From Bin25 sp026709415 (GTDB lineage: Bacteria > Bacteroidota > Bacteroidia > Flavobacteriales > Flavobacteriaceae), in the NCBI GenBank assembly GCA_965200045.1, contig OZ241330.1:186001-250000 (forward strand): a DNA stretch of 64,000 nt, in the 5' to 3' direction. The position numbers and the translations under genes are program-made. This document shows, in pieces, positions 25,223 to 34,683 of the stretch (the stretch's first letter is position 1; each line of letters opens with the position of its first letter). The notes beneath the pieces were generated by a model. That model worked only from the letters and a program-made list of their open reading frames with translations, did no database searches and was not told where the DNA came from.

Positions 25223-26566
25223 ATGACAAAAATCGATTTTTCTATGGTTCGCTCTATTGGAGGGGTGTTTTTTTTCACTGCTTTGGTGGGGACATTGGCA
25301 TTGAGTTGCAAACAAGTCCAAACCACGAAGAATCAAGAAGATGCTGACGCCAAAGTGTCTAACGTAAAATTTGGACTTGACTTGGAACATTATCAAGTCA
25401 TAGAAAATGAATTTCGTTGGGGCGACAGTTTTAGTGATCTCATGGCAAAGCATGATTTTTCTCATGCTGAAATCCATCAAATTGTTTCGAACACAAAAGA
25501 TAGCATCGATTATTCTAGAGATTTTAAAGTGGGCAATCCATTCAGCATCTTTATTTCCAATGACAGTTTACAAAGGCCTGAGTATTTTGTTTATCATCCT
25601 CCCAAAGCCACTTCATACACCTTAATCAAGTTACAAGATAGTGTCTATGGTGAAAAAATTCCTAGAAAAATAACCTATGTTGAAAGGGAATCTTCGGGCA
25701 TTATTGAGTCTTCTCTCGATCAAACCATACTTGATGCCGAAATTCCTTATGGCCTATCCAATTCCTTAGAGTCCATTTATGCTTGGACCATCGACTTTTT
25801 TCATCTCCACAAAGGAGATCGCTTTAAAGTGATGTACGTTGAAGAAATTCTCGATGATTCCATATCCATCGGTATCAAAGAAGTCAAAGCCGCCTTATTT
25901 GAACATCGAGGAAGACCTTTGTATGCCTTTCGGCACACGGCTGATCCGAGGTTTGGTCCAGAATATTTTGATGAAGAAGGTAACAATCTAAGAAGACAAT
26001 TTTTAACGGCTCCAGTGGCCCGGAGTCGCATCACATCTCGTTACAATCTCAAGCGTCGTATCGCTCTTTATAATTACCAAGTCCGCCCTCACAAAGGCAC
26101 TGATTTTGCCGCTCCACTAGGTTCGCCGATTATGTCGACAGCTAATGGAACCGTTGAACGAGTCGGGTATACCTCCGCCAATGGAAAATATGTGAAAATT
26201 CGTCATAATAGCATTTATTCCACTCAATACTTACACATGGATAGAATCGATGTCAAAAAAGGACAATTTGTGAAACAAGGGCAAACCATCGGTACGGTGG
26301 GGATGACCGGATATACCTCTGGTCCGCATGTCTGCTATCGATTTTGGAAAAAAGGAGTTCAAGTCGATCCTTTTAAAGAGGATCTTCCATCGATTGATCC
26401 CATGGAGGAAACTGAACGATTAGCTTATGTTGAAAAAATTACATCGGCTAAAAGTCAATTGGATTTAATTCATTTTCAATCCATTGAATCTCATACTGAT
26501 GATACCGAACTAGTTCAAAAGTCAGATATCAACAAGACCCATGACTCTTCCCAGTCATCACCCTAA
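25223..26566 (+). CDS. M23-family peptidoglycan endopeptidase-like lipoprotein
   Basis: Predicted envelope protein acting on peptidoglycan cross-links. ATG 25223 is preferred over the GTG at 25217. The N-terminus TALVGTLALSC gives a lipobox. After about 270 residues of OapA/LysM-like helical and beta region comes the LytM core: His290 and Asp294 in HKGTDFAAPLGSPI, then YLHMDRI, then GPHVCYRFWKKG. In the last motif the usual second histidine of H-x-H is Cys371, a variant I recall from other flavobacterial members; cysteine could still bind zinc. The 3' end overlaps pgi by 26 bases. Confidence 0.88.
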   Translation: MTKIDFSMVRSIGGVFFFTALVGTLALSCKQVQTTKNQEDADAKVSNVKFGLDLEHYQVIENEFRWGDSFSDLMAKHDFSHAEIHQIVSNTKDSIDYSRDFKVGNPFSIFISNDSLQRPEYFVYHPPKATSYTLIKLQDSVYGEKIPRKITYVERESSGIIESSLDQTILDAEIPYGLSNSLESIYAWTIDFFHLHKGDRFKVMYVEEILDDSISIGIKEVKAALFEHRGRPLYAFRHTADPRFGPEYFDEEGNNLRRQFLTAPVARSRITSRYNLKRRIALYNYQVRPHKGTDFAAPLGSPIMSTANGTVERVGYTSANGKYVKIRHNSIYSTQYLHMDRIDVKKGQFVKQGQTIGTVGMTGYTSGPHVCYRFWKKGVQVDPFKEDLPSIDPMEETERLAYVEKITSAKSQLDLIHFQSIESHTDDTELVQKSDINKTHDSSQSSP

Positions 26567-28175
26567 ATCTCTCAAAGCTTGGAAGCAACTTGAAAGCCAT
26601 TTTGAAGAGATTTCAAGTACCACCATTACCGATCATTTTCAATTAGAAAACAACCGTCTTGATCAATTCAGTATTGATTGGGGGGACTTTTATTTGGACT
26701 TTTCCAAAAACCGTTGTTCGTCAAAAACAATGAAATTATTGATTGATTTAGCACACCAATGTGGTTTGGATCAAGCCATGGGTGATTATTTTTCTGGGAA
26801 GAGCATCAACGTCACAGAAAATCGGGCCGTATTGCATACCGCATTGCGGAAGATCAACAAAACCCCCATTTTTATTGATGGGAAAAATATTTTAACAAGA
26901 GTTGACAAACGAAAAGAAAAAATGTTTGGGATGGCTTCTAGCATCATCAATGAAAAATGGAAAGGTTATACTGGAAAACCCATCAAAACCGTGGTGAATA
27001 TTGGGATTGGTGGGTCTGATTTAGGCCCTGCATTTGTTTACGAAGCTTTAGCGTTTTACAGAACTCGATTACAGGTTCGATTTCTTTCCAATGTTGATGG
27101 CGATCATGCTCAAGAAGTGTTGAAGGATTTAGAACCCGAAACGACATTATTTATCGTCGTTTCCAAAACGTTTACAACTGAAGAAACGCTGACCAATGCC
27201 ATTACGGTTCGAGATTGGTTTCGACAATCGGCCCCCAGAAGTGCCATTGCCAAGCACTTTATTGCGGTTTCCACCAATGTCGCGGCTTGTCAAGCTTTTG
27301 GTATTTCATCGTCTAATATTTTGCCTATGGATGACTGGGTCGGCGGACGATTTTCTCTTTGGAGTTGTGTCGGCATGTCCATTTGTTTAGCCATCGGCCC
27401 GGAAAATTTTGATCAACTATTATTGGGAGCTGGCACCATGGATGAACATTTTCAACATTCGCCTTTTGAAAAAAATATTCCAGTCATTCTGGCCCTGATC
27501 AGTATTTGGTATCATAGTTTTTGGCATGCTGAAAGTGAAGCCATCATTCCCTATTCCCAATATTTAAGGAACTTACCGACCTATTTGCAACAGAGCTTTA
27601 TGGAATCCAATGGAAAGGGAATCGATCGCAATGGCCAGAAAGTAGACTATCAAACGGGGGCCATCATTTGGGGCGGTTCCGGAACCAATTCTCAACATGC
27701 CTTTTTTCAGTTAATACACCAGGGGACTAAACTCATTCCGGCTGATTTTATTTCGTTCACTCAGAGTTTGCATTCCAAAAAAGAGGCTCATCAAAAATTA
27801 TTGGCCAATTTTATTGCTCAAACCCAAGCCCTCATGCAAGGTAAATCATTAAATGCAGCGATTGACGAACTCAAAGCTTCTGGTTATGAAAAGCAATGGA
27901 TTGAACGGCTTGCTCCTTACAAGGTTTTTGAGGGGAATCGACCCACCAATACCATTTTGATCAAAAAACTGACGCCCAAAACATTAGGCTCTTTAATTGC
28001 CATGTACGAACATAAAATTTTTGTCAAAGGGGTTGTTTGGAATATTTTCAGTTTTGATCAGTGGGGCGTTGAACTAGGAAAACAGTTGGCATCAAAAGTT
28101 TTGTCTGATATTCAACATCAAGTTTCTCATTCTCATGATTCTTCAACCGCCGAATTAATTCAACGGGTTCTATAA
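26541..28175 (+). CDS. pgi: glucose-6-phosphate isomerase
   Basis: Interconverts glucose 6-phosphate and fructose 6-phosphate in glycolysis and gluconeogenesis. The 544-residue length is normal. Signatures: VVNIGIGGSDLGPAFVYEAL (sugar-phosphate binding), VVSKTFTTEETLTNA, DDWVGGRFSLWSCVGMS, and near the C-terminus VWNIFSFDQWGVELGK. Its ATG lies 26 bases inside the 3' end of the M23 gene, so DUF3108-M23-pgi form one transcription unit, an order seen in many flavobacteria. It would process glucose released by the GH16 enzymes nearby. Confidence 0.97.
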   Translation: MTLPSHHPKSLKAWKQLESHFEEISSTTITDHFQLENNRLDQFSIDWGDFYLDFSKNRCSSKTMKLLIDLAHQCGLDQAMGDYFSGKSINVTENRAVLHTALRKINKTPIFIDGKNILTRVDKRKEKMFGMASSIINEKWKGYTGKPIKTVVNIGIGGSDLGPAFVYEALAFYRTRLQVRFLSNVDGDHAQEVLKDLEPETTLFIVVSKTFTTEETLTNAITVRDWFRQSAPRSAIAKHFIAVSTNVAACQAFGISSSNILPMDDWVGGRFSLWSCVGMSICLAIGPENFDQLLLGAGTMDEHFQHSPFEKNIPVILALISIWYHSFWHAESEAIIPYSQYLRNLPTYLQQSFMESNGKGIDRNGQKVDYQTGAIIWGGSGTNSQHAFFQLIHQGTKLIPADFISFTQSLHSKKEAHQKLLANFIAQTQALMQGKSLNAAIDELKASGYEKQWIERLAPYKVFEGNRPTNTILIKKLTPKTLGSLIAMYEHKIFVKGVVWNIFSFDQWGVELGKQLASKVLSDIQHQVSHSHDSSTAELIQRVL

Positions 28176-28270
28176 CCATTGGTAGGGTTTTGGCTTTTGA
28201 GGCTCTATGGTTAACCCTTTCTACTGATGTTATTTTACCTTAAATTGAGGTGCACTGACCAAAGTGGATT

Positions 28271-28480
28271 TTATAATTTTGAAGCTTTTATTTTTTCTTT
28301 GGTATATTCTTCAAATATTTTATCAATTGCTAACTCCGTCTTTTTCGATACTTTTCTTTTTTAGTCAATTCGGGTACGTAGTCAAAAAAATTGATGGTGC
28401 TATTAGGAACATTCTGTAGCTCTCTAATTAAATCACGGCGATTAGCCTTTTGATAATTCCTGGATTAGCGACTACGGCAA
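28271..28480 (-). pseudogene. frameshifted 3' remnant of a gene
   Basis: Between pgi and recJ the minus strand encodes two protein-like pieces: KANRRDLIRELQNVPNST followed by a segment ending FDYVPELTKKEKYRK, then, after a one-base frame change at an A5 run near 28342-28350, TELAIDKIFEEYTKEKIKAS ending at a TAA at 28271-28273. No intact N-terminus is present. I do not recognise the family. The remaining bases of the 383-base gap show nothing else. Confidence 0.45.
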
Positions 28481-28558
28481 TAAAGTTAAAATTTCATTGT
28501 GAATGCTTTAACCCTTCGTTCTGTATCAAAAATTTGCAGAAACCATCGAGGAGAAAAT

Positions 28559-30490
28559 CTATACTTCGATTCCCATTGAATCATTTTGTGATTGTATATC
28601 GATCAGTTTAATTTGAATTTCTGGGGGATTCCAATAGGTGTTTAAATCCAATTTATAATAAATCGTCACTGAGCCATCCAAAAATCTTTTTCTATTTGAT
28701 AAATAAAACCCGATGCCACTTATTCTATTTCGAGAAGCGTCGATCAAATCAACTTTAAGATGATGATCTTTCACAATCTTTGAATTCCCAGTATCCCTAC
28801 AATTTTTAGTTCGGAAAATTGGTTCTTGGTTTTCCATGCCAAAAGGAGCCAGTTTTTGCAATTGATTATAAAATTCTAAATTAATTTCCCCAAATTCTAA
28901 ATCACTTGCAAAGTGATTTACTTTTTCGACTACTTGTCCACCAGATGTATCACATACGGCATCCTCAAAGGCTGATTCAAATTTTTCAATATTCTCTTTT
29001 CGTAAGTTCACCCCAGCGGCTGCTTTATGTCCCCCATAACTATCCAAATAAGGACTACATTTCGATAAGGCTTGATGGATATCAATGGATTGAATCGATC
29101 TGGCCGATCCAGATACTTTAGCATTTGAATCCGATAAAATGATGGTGGGTTTGTATGCCCATTTATTGATCATATCATTTGCCGTAATGCCTAAAACACC
29201 ACGTTCCCAATTGGGATGGTAGACAAAAGTTGTTTTTCTTGTTCCAAAAGGTCTTACCCCTAGTTTCTTAAATCGCCAATTTTGATTGATTGGTTGGCGA
29301 ATGGAATGAACCAGTGGACAATTTAATCTTAATGGTGATTGATACTTTTTTATTCTTTGTTTAAAAACGGCTATAGATTTATCGGAATAGATGTTTTGAT
29401 ACACCTTTAGAGGTTTTTGACTCACTGACCTTTTATTCATTTTTAGAGAAGCCTTTTCATCCATTTGATGGTGTTTTTTTAACAAATTGTTTTTGGCCTC
29501 TGAAAAACTTTGTTTTACCATTGCTTTTCTTCTTTGATTTAATTGCTCTACTTCTGGAAATATTATGTTGGCCTGCTCAATATCCTGACTGATTAATAAC
29601 TCCACTGCCTTATGACTGTGTGATATTCTCCCAGTGGCATTGAGCCTTGGTCCGATCATATAACCTAAATCTCCAGAATCTACTTTTTTGTGTTTTAAAA
29701 CCTCAAGAAATGGCAATAACCCAACACGTGTTTTTTTATTGATACATCTTAATCCAAAATGACAAATCACTCTGTTTTCACCTAACAAAGGGACCATATC
29801 ACAAGTAGTCGCAAGTGCGACAAGATCTAAATAGGAATAGATTTTATTGATGGGGATATTAAATTCTGGACTAAGCGCGGTGAGTAATTTATAAGCCACT
29901 CCACAACCACATAAATCCTTGAATGGATAGGGGCAATTCCTTTGTTTTGGATTTAAAATGGCCAAAGCTGGAGGTAGTTTTTTTGGAGGTAAGTGGTGAT
30001 CACAAACAATAACATCCAAATCATTGTCCTTTGCATATTCGATTAATTGATCATCACTTATTCCACAATCCACAGTAATTAATAGATTGAAATTTTCTTC
30101 CACAAAACGATCGATTCCTTTTTTTGATAATCCATAACCTTCAGTATTTCTATCGGGTATGTAATATTCTAATCTTCGAAAGTGGTCCTTTAATGCCATG
30201 TATAACATGGATACTGAAGTTATTCCATCGACATCAAAATCTCCGTAGATGACTACTTTTTGGTGATTTCTTGCAGCCAAAACGATTCGTTGGACTGCCT
30301 TTTCCATCCCCATTAATAAATACGGATCGTTTAGATGATTAATTTGTGGAATTAAAAAATTTTCAGCCTCTTTTACTCTATCAAATCCCTTTTGCAGCGT
30401 CATGATTGCTATTTTCTCAGGGATTCCTGAGGAATAAACCAACTCATTGACAAGGTTTCTATTTGGGTGTTTCACCTTTGTCCATTTCAT
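28559..30490 (-). CDS. recJ: single-stranded-DNA-specific exonuclease RecJ
   Basis: 5'-to-3' single-strand exonuclease for recombination and mismatch repair. Motif I YGDFDVDG lies near residues 82-89 and the DHH motif VCDHHLPPK near 162-170; DHHA1-type GGHKAAAGVNLRKE appears in the C-terminal half, then an OB-fold-like end. The protein has 643 residues, about 70 more than I expect for flavobacterial RecJ. The extra length is a basic stretch around residues 330-400, rich in Lys and Gln (KKHHQMDEKASLKMNKRS). The catalytic motifs are complete, so the enzyme should be active. Confidence 0.93.
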   Translation of the reverse strand: MKWTKVKHPNRNLVNELVYSSGIPEKIAIMTLQKGFDRVKEAENFLIPQINHLNDPYLLMGMEKAVQRIVLAARNHQKVVIYGDFDVDGITSVSMLYMALKDHFRRLEYYIPDRNTEGYGLSKKGIDRFVEENFNLLITVDCGISDDQLIEYAKDNDLDVIVCDHHLPPKKLPPALAILNPKQRNCPYPFKDLCGCGVAYKLLTALSPEFNIPINKIYSYLDLVALATTCDMVPLLGENRVICHFGLRCINKKTRVGLLPFLEVLKHKKVDSGDLGYMIGPRLNATGRISHSHKAVELLISQDIEQANIIFPEVEQLNQRRKAMVKQSFSEAKNNLLKKHHQMDEKASLKMNKRSVSQKPLKVYQNIYSDKSIAVFKQRIKKYQSPLRLNCPLVHSIRQPINQNWRFKKLGVRPFGTRKTTFVYHPNWERGVLGITANDMINKWAYKPTIILSDSNAKVSGSARSIQSIDIHQALSKCSPYLDSYGGHKAAAGVNLRKENIEKFESAFEDAVCDTSGGQVVEKVNHFASDLEFGEINLEFYNQLQKLAPFGMENQEPIFRTKNCRDTGNSKIVKDHHLKVDLIDASRNRISGIGFYLSNRKRFLDGSVTIYYKLDLNTYWNPPEIQIKLIDIQSQNDSMGIEV

Positions 30491-31085
30491 ATTTTTTCGG
30501 ATGCGTTTTCTCTAATTTGATTTAATTTCTGGTTTAATGAACTACCGCTTGATTTGAACTCATGAAAATTATTTCATCAACTTTTTATGATGAACCTCAG
30601 TTACTCCCTTGTTCTGTTTTAAAACCCTTCAATCAAAGGTACTCATACATTGCCCATTATTTTATTGGTTTGTGTTAAAGTTTTCTTAAAAGATGGGGAT
30701 TGAGATTCTCAATGATTCAATATGGATATTGTGCTACCCGTTCAAATAGTCGAATATAATTTGAATTTTGGATATTTTTGATTTTATCCACACTTTTAGA
30801 GAAGACGCACAGTAGCGTTTGTTTTATGAACTATTTAAATTAGAATTAACCAAGCGTTTGAGATGTCAGCTTCAAAAGATAATTTATTCGTTTATGATGG
30901 TTTATTCTTCAAACATGATCAACGCACGACACCTTTTGTCATTTGGTTTGTAATGCCCTTATACTGTGGAAACTTGCGATAAGAAACCCATTTGGTCTGA
31001 AATGATTTATGTCAGAATGACCTATCGTCTAATACCCCAAATTTCGTGCATTCTAAAGGAGTATGCGAGATAAGTTGAGTATCGT
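30491..31085. other. 595-base gap without a gene
   Basis: The stretch between recJ and the restriction-modification gene, which are divergent, is AT-rich and broken by stops in all frames. I see no RNA gene, strong terminator or long repeat. It marks the left edge of an accessory patch. Confidence 0.5.
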
Positions 31086-34000
31086 ATGACAATACAACAA
31101 TATGTTAAAGGCATCAACGAAAAATACAAAGAGGGGATTTCAACCGAGCACTCTTATCGTGGTGATTTAGAACAACTTTTTAAAAGTTTAGTTCCAAGTA
31201 TCCGAGTGACCAACGAACCCAAAAGACAACGCTGTGGAGCGCCTGACTACATCTTGACAAAAAAAGAAATTCCAGTCGGCTATATTGAAGCAAAGGATAT
31301 TGGGGACAAAGATCTTGATGGAAAGAATAAAACAGGAAACAAAGAACAGTTCGACCGATACAAGGCGTCCCTAAACAACCTCATCTTCACCGATTACATC
31401 CATTTTCATCTATATCGTGATGGAGAATTCATCACCAAAATTACCATTGCAGAAATCACAGACAAAGGAATCAAAGCTTTACCTCGAAACTTCGAACGCT
31501 TTGAAATCTTCATCGATGAGTTCTGCACAAATACCGGTCAAACCATTAAAAGCCCCAAAAAGTTAGCCCAAATGATGGCGGGCAAAGCACGTCTCCTGTC
31601 TGAAATCATTGGGAACGCTTTATCGACTGATGAAGAGAATCAAGAAAACAGCACACTGATCGATCAAATGCAAGCTTTCAAACAAGTATTGATTCACGAC
31701 ATCACTCCTCGCGATTTTGCCGATGTTTACGCTCAAACCATTGCCTATGGCCTGTTTGCTGCTCGCTTACATGATCCTAGTTTGGATTCCTTCAGCAGAC
31801 AAGAAGCCGCCGAACTCATTCCAAAATCCAATCCCTTTTTGCGCAAACTCTTTGGCTATATCGCTGGGCCAGACATCGATGATCGAATCAAATGGGTGGT
31901 CGAAAACTTATCCGACATCTTTTTGGCCTGTAACGTTGAAGAAATTTTAAAAAACTATGGAAAGTCCACAAAAATGGAAGATCCCATCATCCATTTTTAT
32001 GAAACCTTTCTGAGTGAATACAACCCAAAACTACGTAAATCTCGTGGCGTATGGTATACACCGCAACCCGTTGTGAATTTTATTGTTCGAGCGGTTGATG
32101 ATGTTTTAAAAACAGAGTTTGATTTACCTCAAGGACTTGCTGACACGAGTAAGACTACCATCAAAGTCAATTCTCAAAACAAGGACGGACGGACGACTTC
32201 TGGATACAAACAAAATGAACGTGAAGTCCACAAGGTACAGATATTGGATCCCGCCACGGGAACAGGAACGTTTTTAGCCGAAGTCGTCAAACAGATTCAC
32301 AAAAAATTCAAAAACCAACAAGGTATTTGGGGTCATTATGTAGAAAATCATTTATTACCACGCTTGAACGGTTTTGAAATCCTCATGGCTAGTTATGCCA
32401 TGGCTCATTTAAAATTAGATTTACTACTGGCAGAAACTGGGTTTCAACCCACGTCTGACCAACGATTGAGAGTTTATTTGACCAATAGTCTAGAAGAAAG
32501 TCATCCCGATACTGGAACTTTATTCGCCTCTTGGTTAAGTACTGAAGCTAATGAAGCCAACCGAACAAAGCGTGATACCCCAGTGATGTGTGTTATCGGG
32601 AATCCGCCGTATAGTGGAGAAAGTTTTAATCAAGGCAGTTGGATCATGCGCTTAACGGGAGATTACAAAAAAGAGCCTGGAGGAAAAGAAAAGTTAAATG
32701 AGCGAAACCCAAAGTGGATCAATGATGATTATGTGAAGTTTTTAAGATATGGTCAATACTATATTGAAAAAAATGGTAGCGGCGTCTTAGCGTTTATTAA
32801 TCCTCACGGTTTTTTGGATAACCCGACGTTTCGGGGAATGCGTTGGCATTTACTCAAAACGTACGATAAAATTTACACCATCGATTTACATGGTAATAGC
32901 AGGAAAAAAGAAACTTGTCCCGATGGTTCCCCCGATGAAAATGTGTTTGACATCATGCAAGGAGTTTCCATTAATGTTTTTGTTAAAACGGGAAAGAAAA
33001 AGTCAAATGAATTGGGGAAAACATGGCATTACGACTTATACGGAAAACGTGATTTTAAATACGATTTTCTGAACAATAATTCAATCCATTCCATTGATTA
33101 TAAATCCTTGCCCAACCTAGCCCCTATGTACTTTATGGTGCAAAAAGATTTTGAATCTCAAAAATCATATGAGAAAGGGTTTTCCATTTCAGAATTATTT
33201 TTAGAAAAAAGTGCGGGAATCGTAACGGCAAGAGATAAGTTCACAATTCATCACACTAAAGATAGCGTCGAATCAATAATCAATGAATTTTTATTACTTG
33301 AAACTGACGAATCTAGAATACGATTCAATCTTGGGCCCGATGTTAGAGATTGGAAGGTCAGTTATGCCAAAGCAGATTTAGAAAAACATTATCCTCAAAA
33401 AGGTTGTTTTACCAAACTATCATATCGTCCTTTTGATATGCGATGGACTTTCTACACTGGCAAATCAAAGGGGTTTCATTGTATGCCTCGGAAAAAGGTT
33501 ATGCAGCAGTTTCTTAAAGGGGAAAATATTGGATTAACCCTTTGTAAACAATTTAAAACAGGAAATCAATACGTCCATGCATTTATTGCCAACAAATTGA
33601 TTGAGAGTTCATATGTATCAAATCGCACAAGTGAAATAACATCAATATTTCCACTTTACCTTTATACTGGAATCAATGGACAACTAAAGATTGAAGAAAA
33701 CGCTGAAAGAACTCCCAACCTCAAAAAAGAAATTTTAAAAAAAATAGAAGACATTTCGGGGTTGACCTTTACCAATGAAAAAGAATCAGCTAAAAACACT
33801 TTTGCTCCAATTGATATTTTAGATTATATCTATGCCGTTCTACACTCTCCAACATATCGAAATCAATACAAAGAGTTTTTAAAAATTGATTTTCCAAGAG
33901 TTCCTTATCCAAAAGATAAAGACACTTTTTGGACTTTGGTCAAAGTAGGAGGAGAATTACGCCAAATCCATTTATTAGAAAGTCCAAAAGTGGAACAGTT

Positions 34001-34277
34001 TATAACGCAGTACCCAATAGATGGAAATAATATAGTAAACAAACCAAAATACAAAGACGGTCAGGTTTATATTAACGAAACACAATTTTTTGATAATGTG
34101 CCTCCTGTTGCATGGGAGTTCTATATTGGAGGCTATCAACCCGCTCAAAAATGGCTTAAAGACCGTAAAAACCGACCATTAGAATATGAAGATATTTTGC
34201 ACTATCAGAAAATAATCGTCGCTCTTTCCGAAACGGATAGAATAATGAAAGAAGTTGATAGCGTCAATTTTCTATAA
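31086..34277 (+). CDS. single-chain restriction-modification enzyme (type IIG/ISP-like)
   Basis: A 1063-residue protein predicted both to cut and to methylate adenine in DNA. The N-terminal nuclease region has a PD-(D/E)xK-like site, APDYILTKKEIPVGYIEAKD (about residues 52-71). A helical linker follows, then the N6-adenine methylase core: motif I DPATGTGTFLAEV near residue 388 and motif IV GNPPYSGE near 508. The C-terminal 500 residues should recognise target DNA. Unlike true type ISP enzymes of about 1500 residues there is no helicase segment, so it is closer to type IIG. It stands alone, with a Fic gene downstream, in a patch of accessory DNA. Confidence 0.85.
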   Translation: MTIQQYVKGINEKYKEGISTEHSYRGDLEQLFKSLVPSIRVTNEPKRQRCGAPDYILTKKEIPVGYIEAKDIGDKDLDGKNKTGNKEQFDRYKASLNNLIFTDYIHFHLYRDGEFITKITIAEITDKGIKALPRNFERFEIFIDEFCTNTGQTIKSPKKLAQMMAGKARLLSEIIGNALSTDEENQENSTLIDQMQAFKQVLIHDITPRDFADVYAQTIAYGLFAARLHDPSLDSFSRQEAAELIPKSNPFLRKLFGYIAGPDIDDRIKWVVENLSDIFLACNVEEILKNYGKSTKMEDPIIHFYETFLSEYNPKLRKSRGVWYTPQPVVNFIVRAVDDVLKTEFDLPQGLADTSKTTIKVNSQNKDGRTTSGYKQNEREVHKVQILDPATGTGTFLAEVVKQIHKKFKNQQGIWGHYVENHLLPRLNGFEILMASYAMAHLKLDLLLAETGFQPTSDQRLRVYLTNSLEESHPDTGTLFASWLSTEANEANRTKRDTPVMCVIGNPPYSGESFNQGSWIMRLTGDYKKEPGGKEKLNERNPKWINDDYVKFLRYGQYYIEKNGSGVLAFINPHGFLDNPTFRGMRWHLLKTYDKIYTIDLHGNSRKKETCPDGSPDENVFDIMQGVSINVFVKTGKKKSNELGKTWHYDLYGKRDFKYDFLNNNSIHSIDYKSLPNLAPMYFMVQKDFESQKSYEKGFSISELFLEKSAGIVTARDKFTIHHTKDSVESIINEFLLLETDESRIRFNLGPDVRDWKVSYAKADLEKHYPQKGCFTKLSYRPFDMRWTFYTGKSKGFHCMPRKKVMQQFLKGENIGLTLCKQFKTGNQYVHAFIANKLIESSYVSNRTSEITSIFPLYLYTGINGQLKIEENAERTPNLKKEILKKIEDISGLTFTNEKESAKNTFAPIDILDYIYAVLHSPTYRNQYKEFLKIDFPRVPYPKDKDTFWTLVKVGGELRQIHLLESPKVEQFITQYPIDGNNIVNKPKYKDGQVYINETQFFDNVPPVAWEFYIGGYQPAQKWLKDRKNRPLEYEDILHYQKIIVALSETDRIMKEVDSVNFL

Positions 34278-34590
34278 CCGAATTTCAGGTTTCAGCCATT
34301 AAAACTCCTCTATTTAATTGGTAATCCTATCTTTTTGGAACCAATACCAAAAATACATCTGACGGAATCTATTCCACTCAACTCGAAAAAAGAATGGTCT
34401 CATCGATTCAAAAATCTCATCGATTGAGAGTTGAATCCCTAACATGAACTATAATTTGGATCAGGTTTTGATGTTGTTTTCTCAAGTTAATGTTCATTTA
34501 TCCCGTCAATTTGGGTAGCATAAATAATAATTATATCTGTGCAATAAACATGTGTTATAATACTAGAAATTTAATGTGAAATGATGGGAG
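34278..34590. other. gap before the Fic gene
   Basis: About 310 bases with no supportable gene. A short near-repeat, ctcatcgatt, occurs twice near 34400-34430. The 3' part leads into the two hairpin-forming repeats before fic. Confidence 0.4.
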
Positions 34591-34657
34591 AAAACGCTGA
34601 TTTTTCCCATGTGTTCTTCACAGGAGGGAAAAAACGCTGATTTTTCCCATGTGTTCT
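34591..34657. repeat. two direct 27-bp repeats that form hairpins, upstream of fic
   Basis: aaaacgctgatttttcccat plus tgtgttct-type ends occurs at 34591-34617 and again at 34631-34657, a 40-base period. With the GGGA-type bases just before it each copy can fold (for the second, gggaaaaa pairs with tttttccc around cgctga). They lie 27-93 bases before the preferred fic start, where a repressor or RNA structure would act. A TACTTTCG box at 34659-34666 follows directly. Confidence 0.7.
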
Positions 34658-34683
34658 GTACTTTCGTTAAAAATCAAATTGAT

